Both the position numbers and the translations under genes were made by a program. From the NCBI GenBank assembly GCA_028289345.1, contig JANQQL010000033.1, positions 868,001-932,000 on the forward strand: a DNA stretch of 64,000 nucleotides, given 5' to 3'. The DNA comes from Planctomycetota bacterium. GTDB lineage: Bacteria > Planctomycetota > B15-G4 > SIAN01. The notes below the pieces were generated by a model that saw nothing but the letters and a program-made list of their open reading frames with translations, did not search any database and was not told the origin of the DNA. Of this stretch, positions 42,424 to 50,151 are shown piece by piece; positions within the stretch are counted from its first letter, which is position 1, and each line of letters opens with the position of its first letter.

Positions 42424-44187
42424 ATGACCCGCGGACTCTGGTGGTCTCGCCTACTGCTGTTCGCGTTCGTGGCGTTGACCTATGTGCCATCGCTCCGCAA
42501 TGAACTGATCTACGACGACCGGCCGCTGATTCTGCGTCATGGGGGCGCCCACTCCCTCGAGGACGTGGCCCAGATCTTTCGCGAGCCCCACTTTCCCCAA
42601 GCGCCGTACTACCGTCCGATCACTCGCACCACCCTTCTCTTGCAGAAGGCCTGGCACGGCGACAATCCGGTGCCGTTTCACTGGTTCAACCTGCTTCTGG
42701 CGGGGGCCGTCGCGGTCGCGGTCGATGTGCTGCTGCGTCGGCCGCGCTTCGGGATTCCCGCGCCCATCGCCTGGGGCACCGCGGCCCTCCTGCTGGTGCA
42801 TCCGGTCGCTTCTTCCTGCGTTTATCCGGTGTGTTCCGGCCGCGAGACGATGCTTCCGGCCCTTCTGATGATTTCGACCTTGGCTGCCTACGCGACGCCG
42901 AGTCGAACGGGCTACGTGCTTGCCCAGTTCCTGCTGCTGGCCTCTCTGTTTGGCAAGGAGCAGGCAATCGTTCTCCCTGGTTTGCTGGTGCTTGCCGACC
43001 TGCTTGGATTCGGCCGCCCCGCGGGGGGCGATCTGGGCCGTCGGTTGCTCAGCTACCTGCCGATGGCACTGAGCGTCGCGTTCTACCTATGGATGCGCCA
43101 TGGATTGTTTGCCGGCACGGAGTACCAGCTCGCCATCACCGAGGACCCCCTCGGCCCGATGTGGTCATTCTTGTTCGCGTTCCAAGTCACCGTGTTCCCC
43201 TTCTACTCGCTGCGTTACGAACCGGACCTGGAAGTCTGGCGGACTTGGTGGCAACTGATCCCGGCCACCGCGGCATTCCTCGTGGTGTGGATCTCCTTGT
43301 TTCGCCGTTCGACCCGACAACCCTGGGCGCTGTTCTGGGGCGCCTGGTTCGTGGTGCTGACCTTGCCGACGGCCAACATCCTCGTCCAAGAAGCCCCGTT
43401 CTCCGAGCGCTACGTGTTCCTTCCCGCCCTGGGGTTACTGGCGGGAGTGGCCGCGGTGATCTCGGATCTCTCCGTTCGACTCCCGGGACGGGTCAAAACC
43501 ATGGCCGCCGGAGGTTTGGTGGTGGTGCTCCTGGCGGCGGGAATCTCTGCTCGTCGGTCGCGGGCGTTCGTCGATGACCTGACGTTTGGCCAGTGCTGGT
43601 TGGAAACCAATCCCGAAGCGGCCGAAGCCCACGGCATCGTGGCCGGGGTTCATCTGCGCGCGGAGCGTTTCGACGAAGCCCTGGTCCACGCCCGCGAAGC
43701 CGCTCATCTGGATCCGGACTTCTTGACCGCCCACGTGAACTACGCCCAACTCCTGCACGACACCGGCAAGTCGCGCAGGGCCGTTCGCCACTTGGACGGC
43801 GCGTTGGAGCGCTTGTCGCGAAGCGCCAAGCTCCACGCCTTGCGAGGACGAATTCTGCTCGAATCGGGCAATCCGCAAGAAGCGGTCAGTTCCCTGCAGC
43901 GCGCGGTCAAACTCCAAGCCGGCAACGCGGCGTTTCACAACTCCCTGGCCATCGCGTTGGGAAAGACCGGCGACCTGCCGGCAGCCACGGCCACCTTCCG
44001 CACCGCATTGGAACACAATCCGGACTACGCCGAAGCTCGCTTCAATCTCGCCGAGGCACTGCTGCGCTCGGACCAGGTTGCCGAGGCCACCGAGGAACTG
44101 CAGCGCGCACGACAAACGGCGAAAGAGGCGGATCCCGAGTTGGTGGGCAAGATCGAGCAGCGTCTGCGACAGTTGTCTCGGGAGTGA
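42424..44187 (+). CDS. TMTC-like GT-C membrane protein with C-terminal TPRs
   Basis: A 587-residue polytopic protein. The first helix leads to a loop with YDDRPLIL (Asp31-Asp32), the acidic motif expected in GT-C glycosyltransferases. About ten more helices follow, and then from about residue 390 a run of TPR repeats (AHLDPDFLTAHVNYAQLLHDTG, LESGNPQEAVSSLQRAV, LAIALGKTGDLPAATATF, NPDYAEARFNLAEALL). The layout matches TMTC and related protein O-glycosyltransferases, so lipid-linked sugar transfer onto exported proteins is a reasonable guess. It follows the ATP-grasp gene by 7 bp. Confidence 0.75.
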   Translation: MTRGLWWSRLLLFAFVALTYVPSLRNELIYDDRPLILRHGGAHSLEDVAQIFREPHFPQAPYYRPITRTTLLLQKAWHGDNPVPFHWFNLLLAGAVAVAVDVLLRRPRFGIPAPIAWGTAALLLVHPVASSCVYPVCSGRETMLPALLMISTLAAYATPSRTGYVLAQFLLLASLFGKEQAIVLPGLLVLADLLGFGRPAGGDLGRRLLSYLPMALSVAFYLWMRHGLFAGTEYQLAITEDPLGPMWSFLFAFQVTVFPFYSLRYEPDLEVWRTWWQLIPATAAFLVVWISLFRRSTRQPWALFWGAWFVVLTLPTANILVQEAPFSERYVFLPALGLLAGVAAVISDLSVRLPGRVKTMAAGGLVVVLLAAGISARRSRAFVDDLTFGQCWLETNPEAAEAHGIVAGVHLRAERFDEALVHAREAAHLDPDFLTAHVNYAQLLHDTGKSRRAVRHLDGALERLSRSAKLHALRGRILLESGNPQEAVSSLQRAVKLQAGNAAFHNSLAIALGKTGDLPAATATFRTALEHNPDYAEARFNLAEALLRSDQVAEATEELQRARQTAKEADPELVGKIEQRLRQLSRE

Positions 44188-44280
44188 TGGACGGGACCAG
44201 TCTGCGTCGGGGCAGTGGCAACCCGCCCGCCGACTGCGAGGCTGGTTCGACGCGGGGTTCCATCGAGCCAAGGAACCTGC

Positions 44281-44385
44281 GCGGATTCGTGGATCCGCCC
44301 AACGCTTCCCGTAAGGGAGCGTTGATCCCGAACGCTTGCCCGGGCGGCCGCGAGAGACGAAGCCCTCAACGGTTGTGGGGCTTCG
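44281..44385 (+). other. Cluster of three hairpins after the TMTC-like gene
   Basis: In the 320-bp gap to the sulfatase lie three neighbouring inverted repeats: GCGGAT...ATCCGC (44281-44298), AACGCT-T-CCC GTAA GGGAGCGTT (44301-44323) and CGAAGCCC...GGGCTTCG (44358-44385). AACGCTTCCCG is echoed as AACGCTTGCCCG at about 44331-44342. None is followed by a T-run. They could be factor-dependent termination or a structured leader of the sulfatase mRNA. The rest of the gap shows nothing else. Confidence 0.4.
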
Positions 44386-44507
44386 GAACTCCGGCTAGCC
44401 TTGTCGGACTTCTCCCGTCGCTCCATCGTCGGATCGGCATCACTCCCACGGACTTTCCAGCAAGCGGCATCGGCCCCTTGGCCCCCCGCGATTGACGAGA
44501 CACCACG

Positions 44508-46310
44508 ATGAATGGCCGCCGTGGGCGCCGACGCTCTTTCTTCCTCGCCGCTTGGGCGCTGCTTCTGATCGCGGGCCATCCCGGGGACGCCTCGTCCCAG
44601 AGCGGTCCCGAGCCTCACAACATCCTTTTGATCGTTGCGGACGACGTCGGCGCCGATGCCGTGGGTCTCTACGGCATTGGGACGACCACTGCTCGGACCC
44701 CCACGCTCAACCGCTTGGCCCAAGAGGGCGTTCTCTATCGCCGCGTGTGGGCCAACCCGGTTTGCTCTCCCACTCGCGCCACCTTCCTGACCGGTCGCTA
44801 CGGGTTTCGCACTGGCGTCGGCAACATCGAGTTCTTCAATCTCTACTCGCTTCCCGACGAAGAGCTCACCCTGCCAGAGATCCTGAGCCAGAGTTCCTCC
44901 GGCTCCTACGCCTGTGGCGCCTTCGGCAAGTGGCACTTGGGGAACTCCTTGGATGCTCCGCGAGATGCGGGCTTCCACCACTTCGATGGCATTCACACCA
45001 ACTTCGTTCCGCCAGACGATTACTCCGAATACCACCGAGTGATCAATGGGACGGAGTTCCTGCACCAAGGCTACGCTCCCACGGACATCGTCGATGCGGC
45101 GTTGAGTTGGATCGATCAAGCCACGGGTCCCTGGCTGTGTTACGTGTCGTTCCCAACCGCCCACAGCCCGTTCCACGTGCCCCCCGATTCCTTGTTGAGC
45201 CCCGCCACGCGACTGGAAGTCTCCCAATCTCCGTCCCCGGAATCCGATTGGAAGCTGCAGTACCGCAGCATGATCGAAGCCATGGACACCGAGATGGATC
45301 GTCTGCTCGACGGTCTGGGAAACCGACGCAATCACACCACCGTGATCTTCGTCGGCGACAACGGCACCGACACCGCGGTCATCACTCGTCCCCATGGAGT
45401 CGATCGCGCCAAGGGCAGCCTGTACGAGGGAGGCCTGCACGTCCCCCTGATCATCTCGAGTCCACGAAGTTTTGCCCAGAACCGCAGCATCGACGACCTG
45501 GTGAATACCACGGACTTGTTCGCCACGATCCTCGACCTGGCGGGAGTCAATCCGGACTCTGTCGTGCCGGACAACCGTCCGCTGGACTCCTACAGCCTGC
45601 TTCCCACGATCGAGTCGCCGTTCGGTCAATCCCCGCGGCAGTTCGCGTATGCCGAACGATTCCATCCCAACGGCACCGACCTCGCCTCCGAGGGCCCGTG
45701 CCACTGCCAGCAGGACCTGGGCTACGGCGGACCGGGTCACGTGGGGCTCAGCATTTGTGGCGGCTCGTTGACACCGAACAACCAAGCGGAGCTGGTCTTG
45801 AGCGGCGCCCCGCCCGACAAACCCGTCGCCTTGATGCACTCCGTTCGTTTCGCGCCGACTCCGTTTTTGGGAGGCCAACTCACCACGCTCCCCGCTTTCT
45901 TTTCCCTGGAACGCACCGACGACCAGGGGCAGCTGCGCATTCCGGCGGGCGAGTTGGGATTGGAGGGCACCTTGTATCTCCAAGCCTTGGTCAAGGACCC
46001 GTCCCAGCTTCAAGGCGTGGCAATCAGCAATACGATTCGAGCCGTGTTCCCGTCCTCGGTGCAGGCGATCCGCGATTCGCGCTACAAACTGATCGTGCGA
46101 CCCGATCGCTCGGGCGAGCCAGAGTTCTATGATCTGGAAGCGGATCCTTCGGAACTCTCCAACTTGCTCACCCAGGAGGAACTGGATGTCCAAGCGGTCG
46201 CCCACCTGCAGTCGCTCGTCGATGAACTGCAACGACTCCGTCCGTCGATTCCGGGATCTCCCCAGGACAAGACCATCACCGCTCCGCTCACCGGTTGCTC
46301 GTCTCGCTAA
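44508..46310 (+). CDS. Canonical formylglycine sulfatase with inserted secreted-type domain
   Basis: A 600-residue exported sulfatase with signal peptide core FFLAAWALLLIAGHPGDA. The formylglycine site is intact: CSPTR at 86-90 in PVCSPTRATFLTGRYGFRTG. Metal motifs are ILLIVADDVGADAVG, FGKWHLGN, VSFPTAHSPFH and VFVGDNGTDT. Between the catalytic core and the usual C-terminal strand (IRDSRYKLIVRP) sits an extra stretch of about 100 residues from about 420, with SLTPNNQAELVLSGAP, PTPFLGGQL and LYLQALVKDPSQLQGVAISN. It resembles a beta domain otherwise found at the C-terminus of planctomycete secreted proteins. It hydrolyses sulfate esters, probably on polysaccharides, and needs a formylglycine-generating enzyme that is not in the window. 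Confidence 0.9.
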   Translation: MNGRRGRRRSFFLAAWALLLIAGHPGDASSQSGPEPHNILLIVADDVGADAVGLYGIGTTTARTPTLNRLAQEGVLYRRVWANPVCSPTRATFLTGRYGFRTGVGNIEFFNLYSLPDEELTLPEILSQSSSGSYACGAFGKWHLGNSLDAPRDAGFHHFDGIHTNFVPPDDYSEYHRVINGTEFLHQGYAPTDIVDAALSWIDQATGPWLCYVSFPTAHSPFHVPPDSLLSPATRLEVSQSPSPESDWKLQYRSMIEAMDTEMDRLLDGLGNRRNHTTVIFVGDNGTDTAVITRPHGVDRAKGSLYEGGLHVPLIISSPRSFAQNRSIDDLVNTTDLFATILDLAGVNPDSVVPDNRPLDSYSLLPTIESPFGQSPRQFAYAERFHPNGTDLASEGPCHCQQDLGYGGPGHVGLSICGGSLTPNNQAELVLSGAPPDKPVALMHSVRFAPTPFLGGQLTTLPAFFSLERTDDQGQLRIPAGELGLEGTLYLQALVKDPSQLQGVAISNTIRAVFPSSVQAIRDSRYKLIVRPDRSGEPEFYDLEADPSELSNLLTQEELDVQAVAHLQSLVDELQRLRPSIPGSPQDKTITAPLTGCSSR

Positions 46311-47532
46311 GCGAGTCCTGATCTCGGTCGTCCTCGCGACGCCTCTCGCCGCTCAAACTCCGTCGCGCACCGAGCGCTGGCGGGAAGACATCCGCTTCCT
46401 CGCCGAGGAGCTTCCGACGCGACACGTCAAGCCCTTCACCCACGTCACCGAAGAGGAGTTCCGGGAACGGGCCGAAGAGCTCCAGGCGCAGATCGAGGAC
46501 TTGGACGACGTCGAACTCGAAGTCGAACTGATGAGTCTGGTGGCGATGCTCGGGGATAGTCATACCGCGCTGAGGGGCCGCGCCGCGTTCTCTGGTCCGC
46601 GATTCCCTCTGCAGCTGTACTGGTGGGAAGACGGATTGCGGGTCATGGCCACCTCCGAGTCGGCAAGAGCAGCGCTCGGCGCCAAAGTGATCGCCGTCGA
46701 CGAAATCCCCCTGGAAGAGATCGTCGAACGCCTTGGCGACATCGTCGTCATGGAGAACGAGTCGCGCCAGAAAAGCCAAGTCGCACAGTTCCTGGTGTTC
46801 CCCCAGTTGCTGTACGGCGCCACGCTCATCAACGACCGGGAAACCGCGGTGTTTCGGGTGTCGGACGGTCACGCGACCAAAGACTTGCGCGTCGTCGCCG
46901 ACCCTTCGGCCGCTCTCACCGCAAGAGTGGCTCGAGAACGGGAAGCCCTCACCGATCCGCGACCTGAGTGGCACTGGTTCGAATTCCTCGAAGAGGAAGG
47001 ATTGCTGTACGTGCAGTACAACCGCTGCGACTCGTCCCCGGAACATGACTTCCAGAAGTTCGCCGGGCAGGTCATTGGTCTGTGCGAACAGGGCAAGGTG
47101 CGCACCCTGGTTTTCGATGTCCAGTACAACGGCGGCGGGAGCTCGCTCTATGGATCGATGCTCACCAGCCAGCTCGCCCAGCGATCTCCCTTGCGCGAGC
47201 GGAGCAACGTGTTCTGCGTCATTGGCCGACGCACCTTCAGTTCTGCCGTGTTGAATGCCATGGAGTATCGCAACGGCTTTCAGGTGCCCTTGATCGGCGA
47301 ACCCTCGGGAGGGAGCCCGAATCACTTCGGCGAGGTGCGCCAGTTCTCCCTCCCCCATTCCGGGCTGCAAGTCGGCTATTCGACCAAGGACTTCCGCCGC
47401 TCCGCCGAACCGGTCTCCACGATCCATCCCGATCACCGGATTCCACGACGCTTCGAAGACTATGTGGCGGGAGCGGAGCCGCTGCTGGACTTCGTGCGCC
47501 AACAGGTTCTGTCTGCCGATGCCTCGAAATAG
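46222..47532 (+). CDS. Exported S41-family (C-terminal processing-type) peptidase
   Basis: About 436 residues of an S41-like serine peptidase. The catalytic-domain motifs are LLYVQYNRCDSS, LVFDVQYNGGGSS, GRRTFSSAVLNAMEY (candidate nucleophile Ser in TFSSA) and GEPSGGSPNHFGE. A hydrophobic segment (VLISVVLATPLAAQ) before the mature part suggests export. The start is awkward: no ATG, GTG or TTG sits just before that segment, and the nearest in-frame ATG (46222) lies 89 bp inside the sulfatase gene and gives a long basic n-region. A CTG at about 46318 is an alternative. It is probably co-transcribed with the sulfatase. Confidence 0.7.
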   Translation: MNCNDSVRRFRDLPRTRPSPLRSPVARLAKRVLISVVLATPLAAQTPSRTERWREDIRFLAEELPTRHVKPFTHVTEEEFRERAEELQAQIEDLDDVELEVELMSLVAMLGDSHTALRGRAAFSGPRFPLQLYWWEDGLRVMATSESARAALGAKVIAVDEIPLEEIVERLGDIVVMENESRQKSQVAQFLVFPQLLYGATLINDRETAVFRVSDGHATKDLRVVADPSAALTARVAREREALTDPRPEWHWFEFLEEEGLLYVQYNRCDSSPEHDFQKFAGQVIGLCEQGKVRTLVFDVQYNGGGSSLYGSMLTSQLAQRSPLRERSNVFCVIGRRTFSSAVLNAMEYRNGFQVPLIGEPSGGSPNHFGEVRQFSLPHSGLQVGYSTKDFRRSAEPVSTIHPDHRIPRRFEDYVAGAEPLLDFVRQQVLSADASK

Positions 47533-47571
47533 ACGCGGAACCTGAAGGAAGCCGATTTCGTCGGTCAGCGC

Positions 47572-47601
47572 GAGACCGTCCGATTGCCCGGACCGGGTCT
47601 C
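47572..47601. promoter_or_regulatory. Inverted repeat upstream of padR-like gene, possible operator
   Basis: GAGACC-GTCCG and CGGAC-cg-GGTCTC form interrupted 11-bp arms about 60-90 bp before the PadR-family gene, just upstream of the AT-rich TGATATACC. PadR proteins often repress their own promoter through such repeats. Binding is inferred only from position and symmetry. Confidence 0.4.
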
Positions 47602-47661
47602 TGATATACCGAAGGGCCACGAACCAGCTCGGCCCGTTCCTTTCTCTCGCGCGAGTGACCG

Positions 47662-48006
47662 ATGCCAGAACTCGACGAACTCCCTTTGACCGAAAGCACG
47701 TTGTTCATCCTGCTCAGCCTCGCCCCCCATCGACGCCACGGCTACGCCATCCTCAAGGACGTCGGCGAACTCAGTCGAGGACGCGTAAGTCTCAGTACAG
47801 GAACACTCTACGGCGCTTTGCGACGACTGGTGACCCAAGGCTGGATCGACCGTTGCCCGGATGAACAGGATGGCATCCGGAACCGAAAGAGCTACTCCTT
47901 GGCACCTCGCGGCCGCGCAATCCTCGAGTCGGAGATCACTCGTTTGCGATCCTTGGTCGAGCTTTCGGATCGCTGCGTTCAAACTCCGACGACGTCTGCG
48001 ACGTGA
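47662..48006 (+). CDS. PadR-family transcriptional regulator
   Basis: A 114-residue winged-helix regulator. LTESTLFILLSLAPHRRHGYAILKDV is the PadR N-terminal helix pair. LSTGTLYGALRRLVTQGWID is the recognition helix and turn, and RKSYSLAPRGRAIL the wing. The C-terminal dimerisation helix is short, as in PadR subfamily 2. Ligand and targets are unknown. It converges on the metal-permease gene and follows the S41 peptidase gene by 129 bp, with an inverted repeat in between. Confidence 0.85.
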   Translation: MPELDELPLTESTLFILLSLAPHRRHGYAILKDVGELSRGRVSLSTGTLYGALRRLVTQGWIDRCPDEQDGIRNRKSYSLAPRGRAILESEITRLRSLVELSDRCVQTPTTSAT

Positions 48007-48051
48007 TGGAAACGCACCCGACCGGTCAAAATCAGTCAATTCACTGAGCGG

Positions 48052-49161
48052 TCACTGATCGTGGCATCCTTCGTGGTGTTTCTCGACGTTGAAACGCGCC
48101 CGACGGAACGCCGCGATCCAACTCTTGCGAGCCAGACTCTGCAGCAAGAGTACTCCTAGGATCGAACCTCCGATCCAGTGAGTCGCTGACAAGCAGTGGG
48201 GATCCGGCTCGACCGACGCCACCGTGGGAGCCGTCTCGAAGACGTCGTACAAGAAGTTGACCAGAGCACCGAGCAGTAACGCGAAAGACGCAATCGACAG
48301 CAAGTAAATCCCCAGAACTCGACGCCCCAAGAACCCGTTCACCACGGTCATGGTGGCCAGATTGGTTGCCGGACCGGCCAACAGGAACACCAGGGCAGCG
48401 CCAGGGTCCAAGCCCTTGGCGATCATTGCCGCGGCGATGGGAGTCGATGCCGTGGCGCAAACATAGAACGGCACCCCGACCACCAGCATGGTCAACGAGG
48501 TCACCCACCCCCCGGGAAGCACCGAATCGAAGAAGTCATCGGGCATCCAGATCGCCAAGAGTCCCGACACCAAGAAGCCCACCACGAACCAGGGGGCCAG
48601 GTCGTCGAGCAACTTGCCGAATCCGAATCGCAGGGAGTCCGACACCAAGCGAGTCAATCCCCGTCGTTTGCCCGGTCCAGAACCAGGTCCTGCACAACAG
48701 TGCGAGGGGGTCGGAGGCAACGGGTCCTTGCTCCCTCCACGAGCAAACCGGTTGACCAGAGTTCCCGCCCCCAAAGCGGTCACCAGCGCCGCGATCGGGC
48801 GAGCGATCGTCATCCAGGGGTCCATCAAAGCGTAAGTGACACCCATGGAGTCGACACCGGTTTCCGGCGTGGCGATCAGGAACGAGGTCGTCGCTCCTTT
48901 GCTGGCACCGGCCTTCTTCAGAGCCATGGCGGTCGGCACCACAGAACAAGAACACAGCGGAATCGGCGCTCCACAGATCGATGCGATCCACACCGAGCGG
49001 AAGTTGTCATTCCCCAAATGGCGGAAGACTCTGTCTTCCGGGAGTAGCACTTTGATGAACCCGGCGATCGTGAATCCCAACAGCAGGTAAGGGCCGGACT
49101 GACCCAAGATCACCCAAACGGAGACAATCCAGTTCTGCAGAAACTCGATCACGAGACCCAC
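48052..49161 (-). CDS. Permease of the SO_0444/ArsP (UPF0718) type
   Basis: A 369-residue inner-membrane permease with about eight to ten helices. It has the hallmark ICGAPIPLCSCSVVPTAMALKKAGASKGATTSFL and IATPETGVDSM in the first half and VCATASTPIAAAMIAKGLDPGAALVFLLAGPATN in the second. Related proteins export Cu/Zn (SO_0444 type) or organoarsenicals (ArsP). The Cys pair in CSCS and a central CCAG segment are possible metal ligands. The C-terminus is His-rich (EKHHEGCHDQ), consistent with metal binding. GTG 49161 is used as the start; no clear SD is seen. The adjoining PadR regulator could control it, but no direct evidence exists. Confidence 0.82.
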   Translation of the reverse strand: MGLVIEFLQNWIVSVWVILGQSGPYLLLGFTIAGFIKVLLPEDRVFRHLGNDNFRSVWIASICGAPIPLCSCSVVPTAMALKKAGASKGATTSFLIATPETGVDSMGVTYALMDPWMTIARPIAALVTALGAGTLVNRFARGGSKDPLPPTPSHCCAGPGSGPGKRRGLTRLVSDSLRFGFGKLLDDLAPWFVVGFLVSGLLAIWMPDDFFDSVLPGGWVTSLTMLVVGVPFYVCATASTPIAAAMIAKGLDPGAALVFLLAGPATNLATMTVVNGFLGRRVLGIYLLSIASFALLLGALVNFLYDVFETAPTVASVEPDPHCLSATHWIGGSILGVLLLQSLARKSWIAAFRRARFNVEKHHEGCHDQ

Positions 49162-49386
49162 CGGAGGCAGTCACTGCCTTGGGTCGGGTCAATCTCCGCA
49201 ACCAGACGCGAGCACTCCCCGGCTCGCACCTCGCCCCCGCTGCAAAGTTCATCGACCATTTCGCCTCGGCTTTCCGTGGAAGTCTCCCCTCTCTCGGAAC
49301 TTCCGATAGAGCCTTTTTCCTTCTCCGCCTGGAAAAGTTCAATCGCTTCTGGAGTCTCGCGGCCCCTCTCGGAAGACTCCCTCCCC

Positions 49387-50151
49387 ATGGCTGCCTCCCG
49401 AATCCTCTCCTGGTTACGAAGTCTGCCGGGGATCACCACGGTTCTGACTCTGCTGGGAGCCGGAACCCTGTGGGTGATTCCGGGAACCCGTGCGTTCTTG
49501 CGTGAGGCCAGCGCCTGTCTCATCGCGCTCGATGTTCCCGGATTGCGAGACGTGTTGCTCCCGTTCGAAAGCACGGCATGGATCGTCTCGTCGTTCCTGA
49601 TGGTGTTCCAATCTCTCGCCGCGCCCATTCCCGCGTTTCCCATCACTCTTGCCAACGCTCTCCTCTACGGAACGTTCTGGGGCACAGTGATCTCCTGGAG
49701 TTCGGCGCAGCTGGCGGCCATGCTCTGCTTCTTCCTGGCGCGCGGCCTGGGTCGACCGTTCGTGCAGCGGCTGTTTCCTGAGCGCCATCTGCAGCGCTTC
49801 GATGGTTTCTTCTCCCGTTACGGAATTCTGGCCGTGATGGTGGCTCGACTCATCCCGGTGGTGAGCTTTGACGTCATTTCCTACGGCGCCGGCGTGACTC
49901 ACATCCGACCGTGGCGGTTCTTCCTGGCGACCGGCATTGGCCAGCTGCCCGCCTGCGTGATTTACAGCTATGCCGGCGCCCACCTGGCCGACTCCCCGGG
50001 CCGCTCGGTGCAGGTGGTGATGTGGTTTGTGGGGCTGGCCGTGCTGGTTTCGGGAATCGTTTGGCTTCGTCAGCGAAAACCCTCGACCGAAGTGTCCGTC
50101 GACACCGCGGAGCCCTCGACGACTAACCCGAGAACCGAAAACGATTCATGA
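49387..50151 (+). CDS. TVP38/TMEM64 (VTT-domain, DedA-like) membrane protein
   Basis: A 254-residue polytopic membrane protein. The VTT/DedA core is clear: FQSLAAPIPAFPITLANALLYG, WSSAQLAAMLCFFLARGLGRP, and VARLIPVVSFDVISYGAGVTHIRPWRFFLATGIGQLP. Family members have been linked to lipid scrambling or flipping and to membrane homeostasis. ATG 49387 is taken as the start; a GTG at 49276 would add 37 residues unlike the family. The 3' end overlaps the convergent flavoprotein gene by 29 bp. Divergent from the metal permease across 225 bp. Confidence 0.82.
   Translation: MAASRILSWLRSLPGITTVLTLLGAGTLWVIPGTRAFLREASACLIALDVPGLRDVLLPFESTAWIVSSFLMVFQSLAAPIPAFPITLANALLYGTFWGTVISWSSAQLAAMLCFFLARGLGRPFVQRLFPERHLQRFDGFFSRYGILAVMVARLIPVVSFDVISYGAGVTHIRPWRFFLATGIGQLPACVIYSYAGAHLADSPGRSVQVVMWFVGLAVLVSGIVWLRQRKPSTEVSVDTAEPSTTNPRTENDS

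Noticed and set aside
44025..46232. 735-codon open frame on the minus strand across the sulfatase gene
   Set aside because: It runs antisense to a canonical sulfatase and has no recognisable motif. Long antisense frames are expected from the codon bias of high-GC genes.
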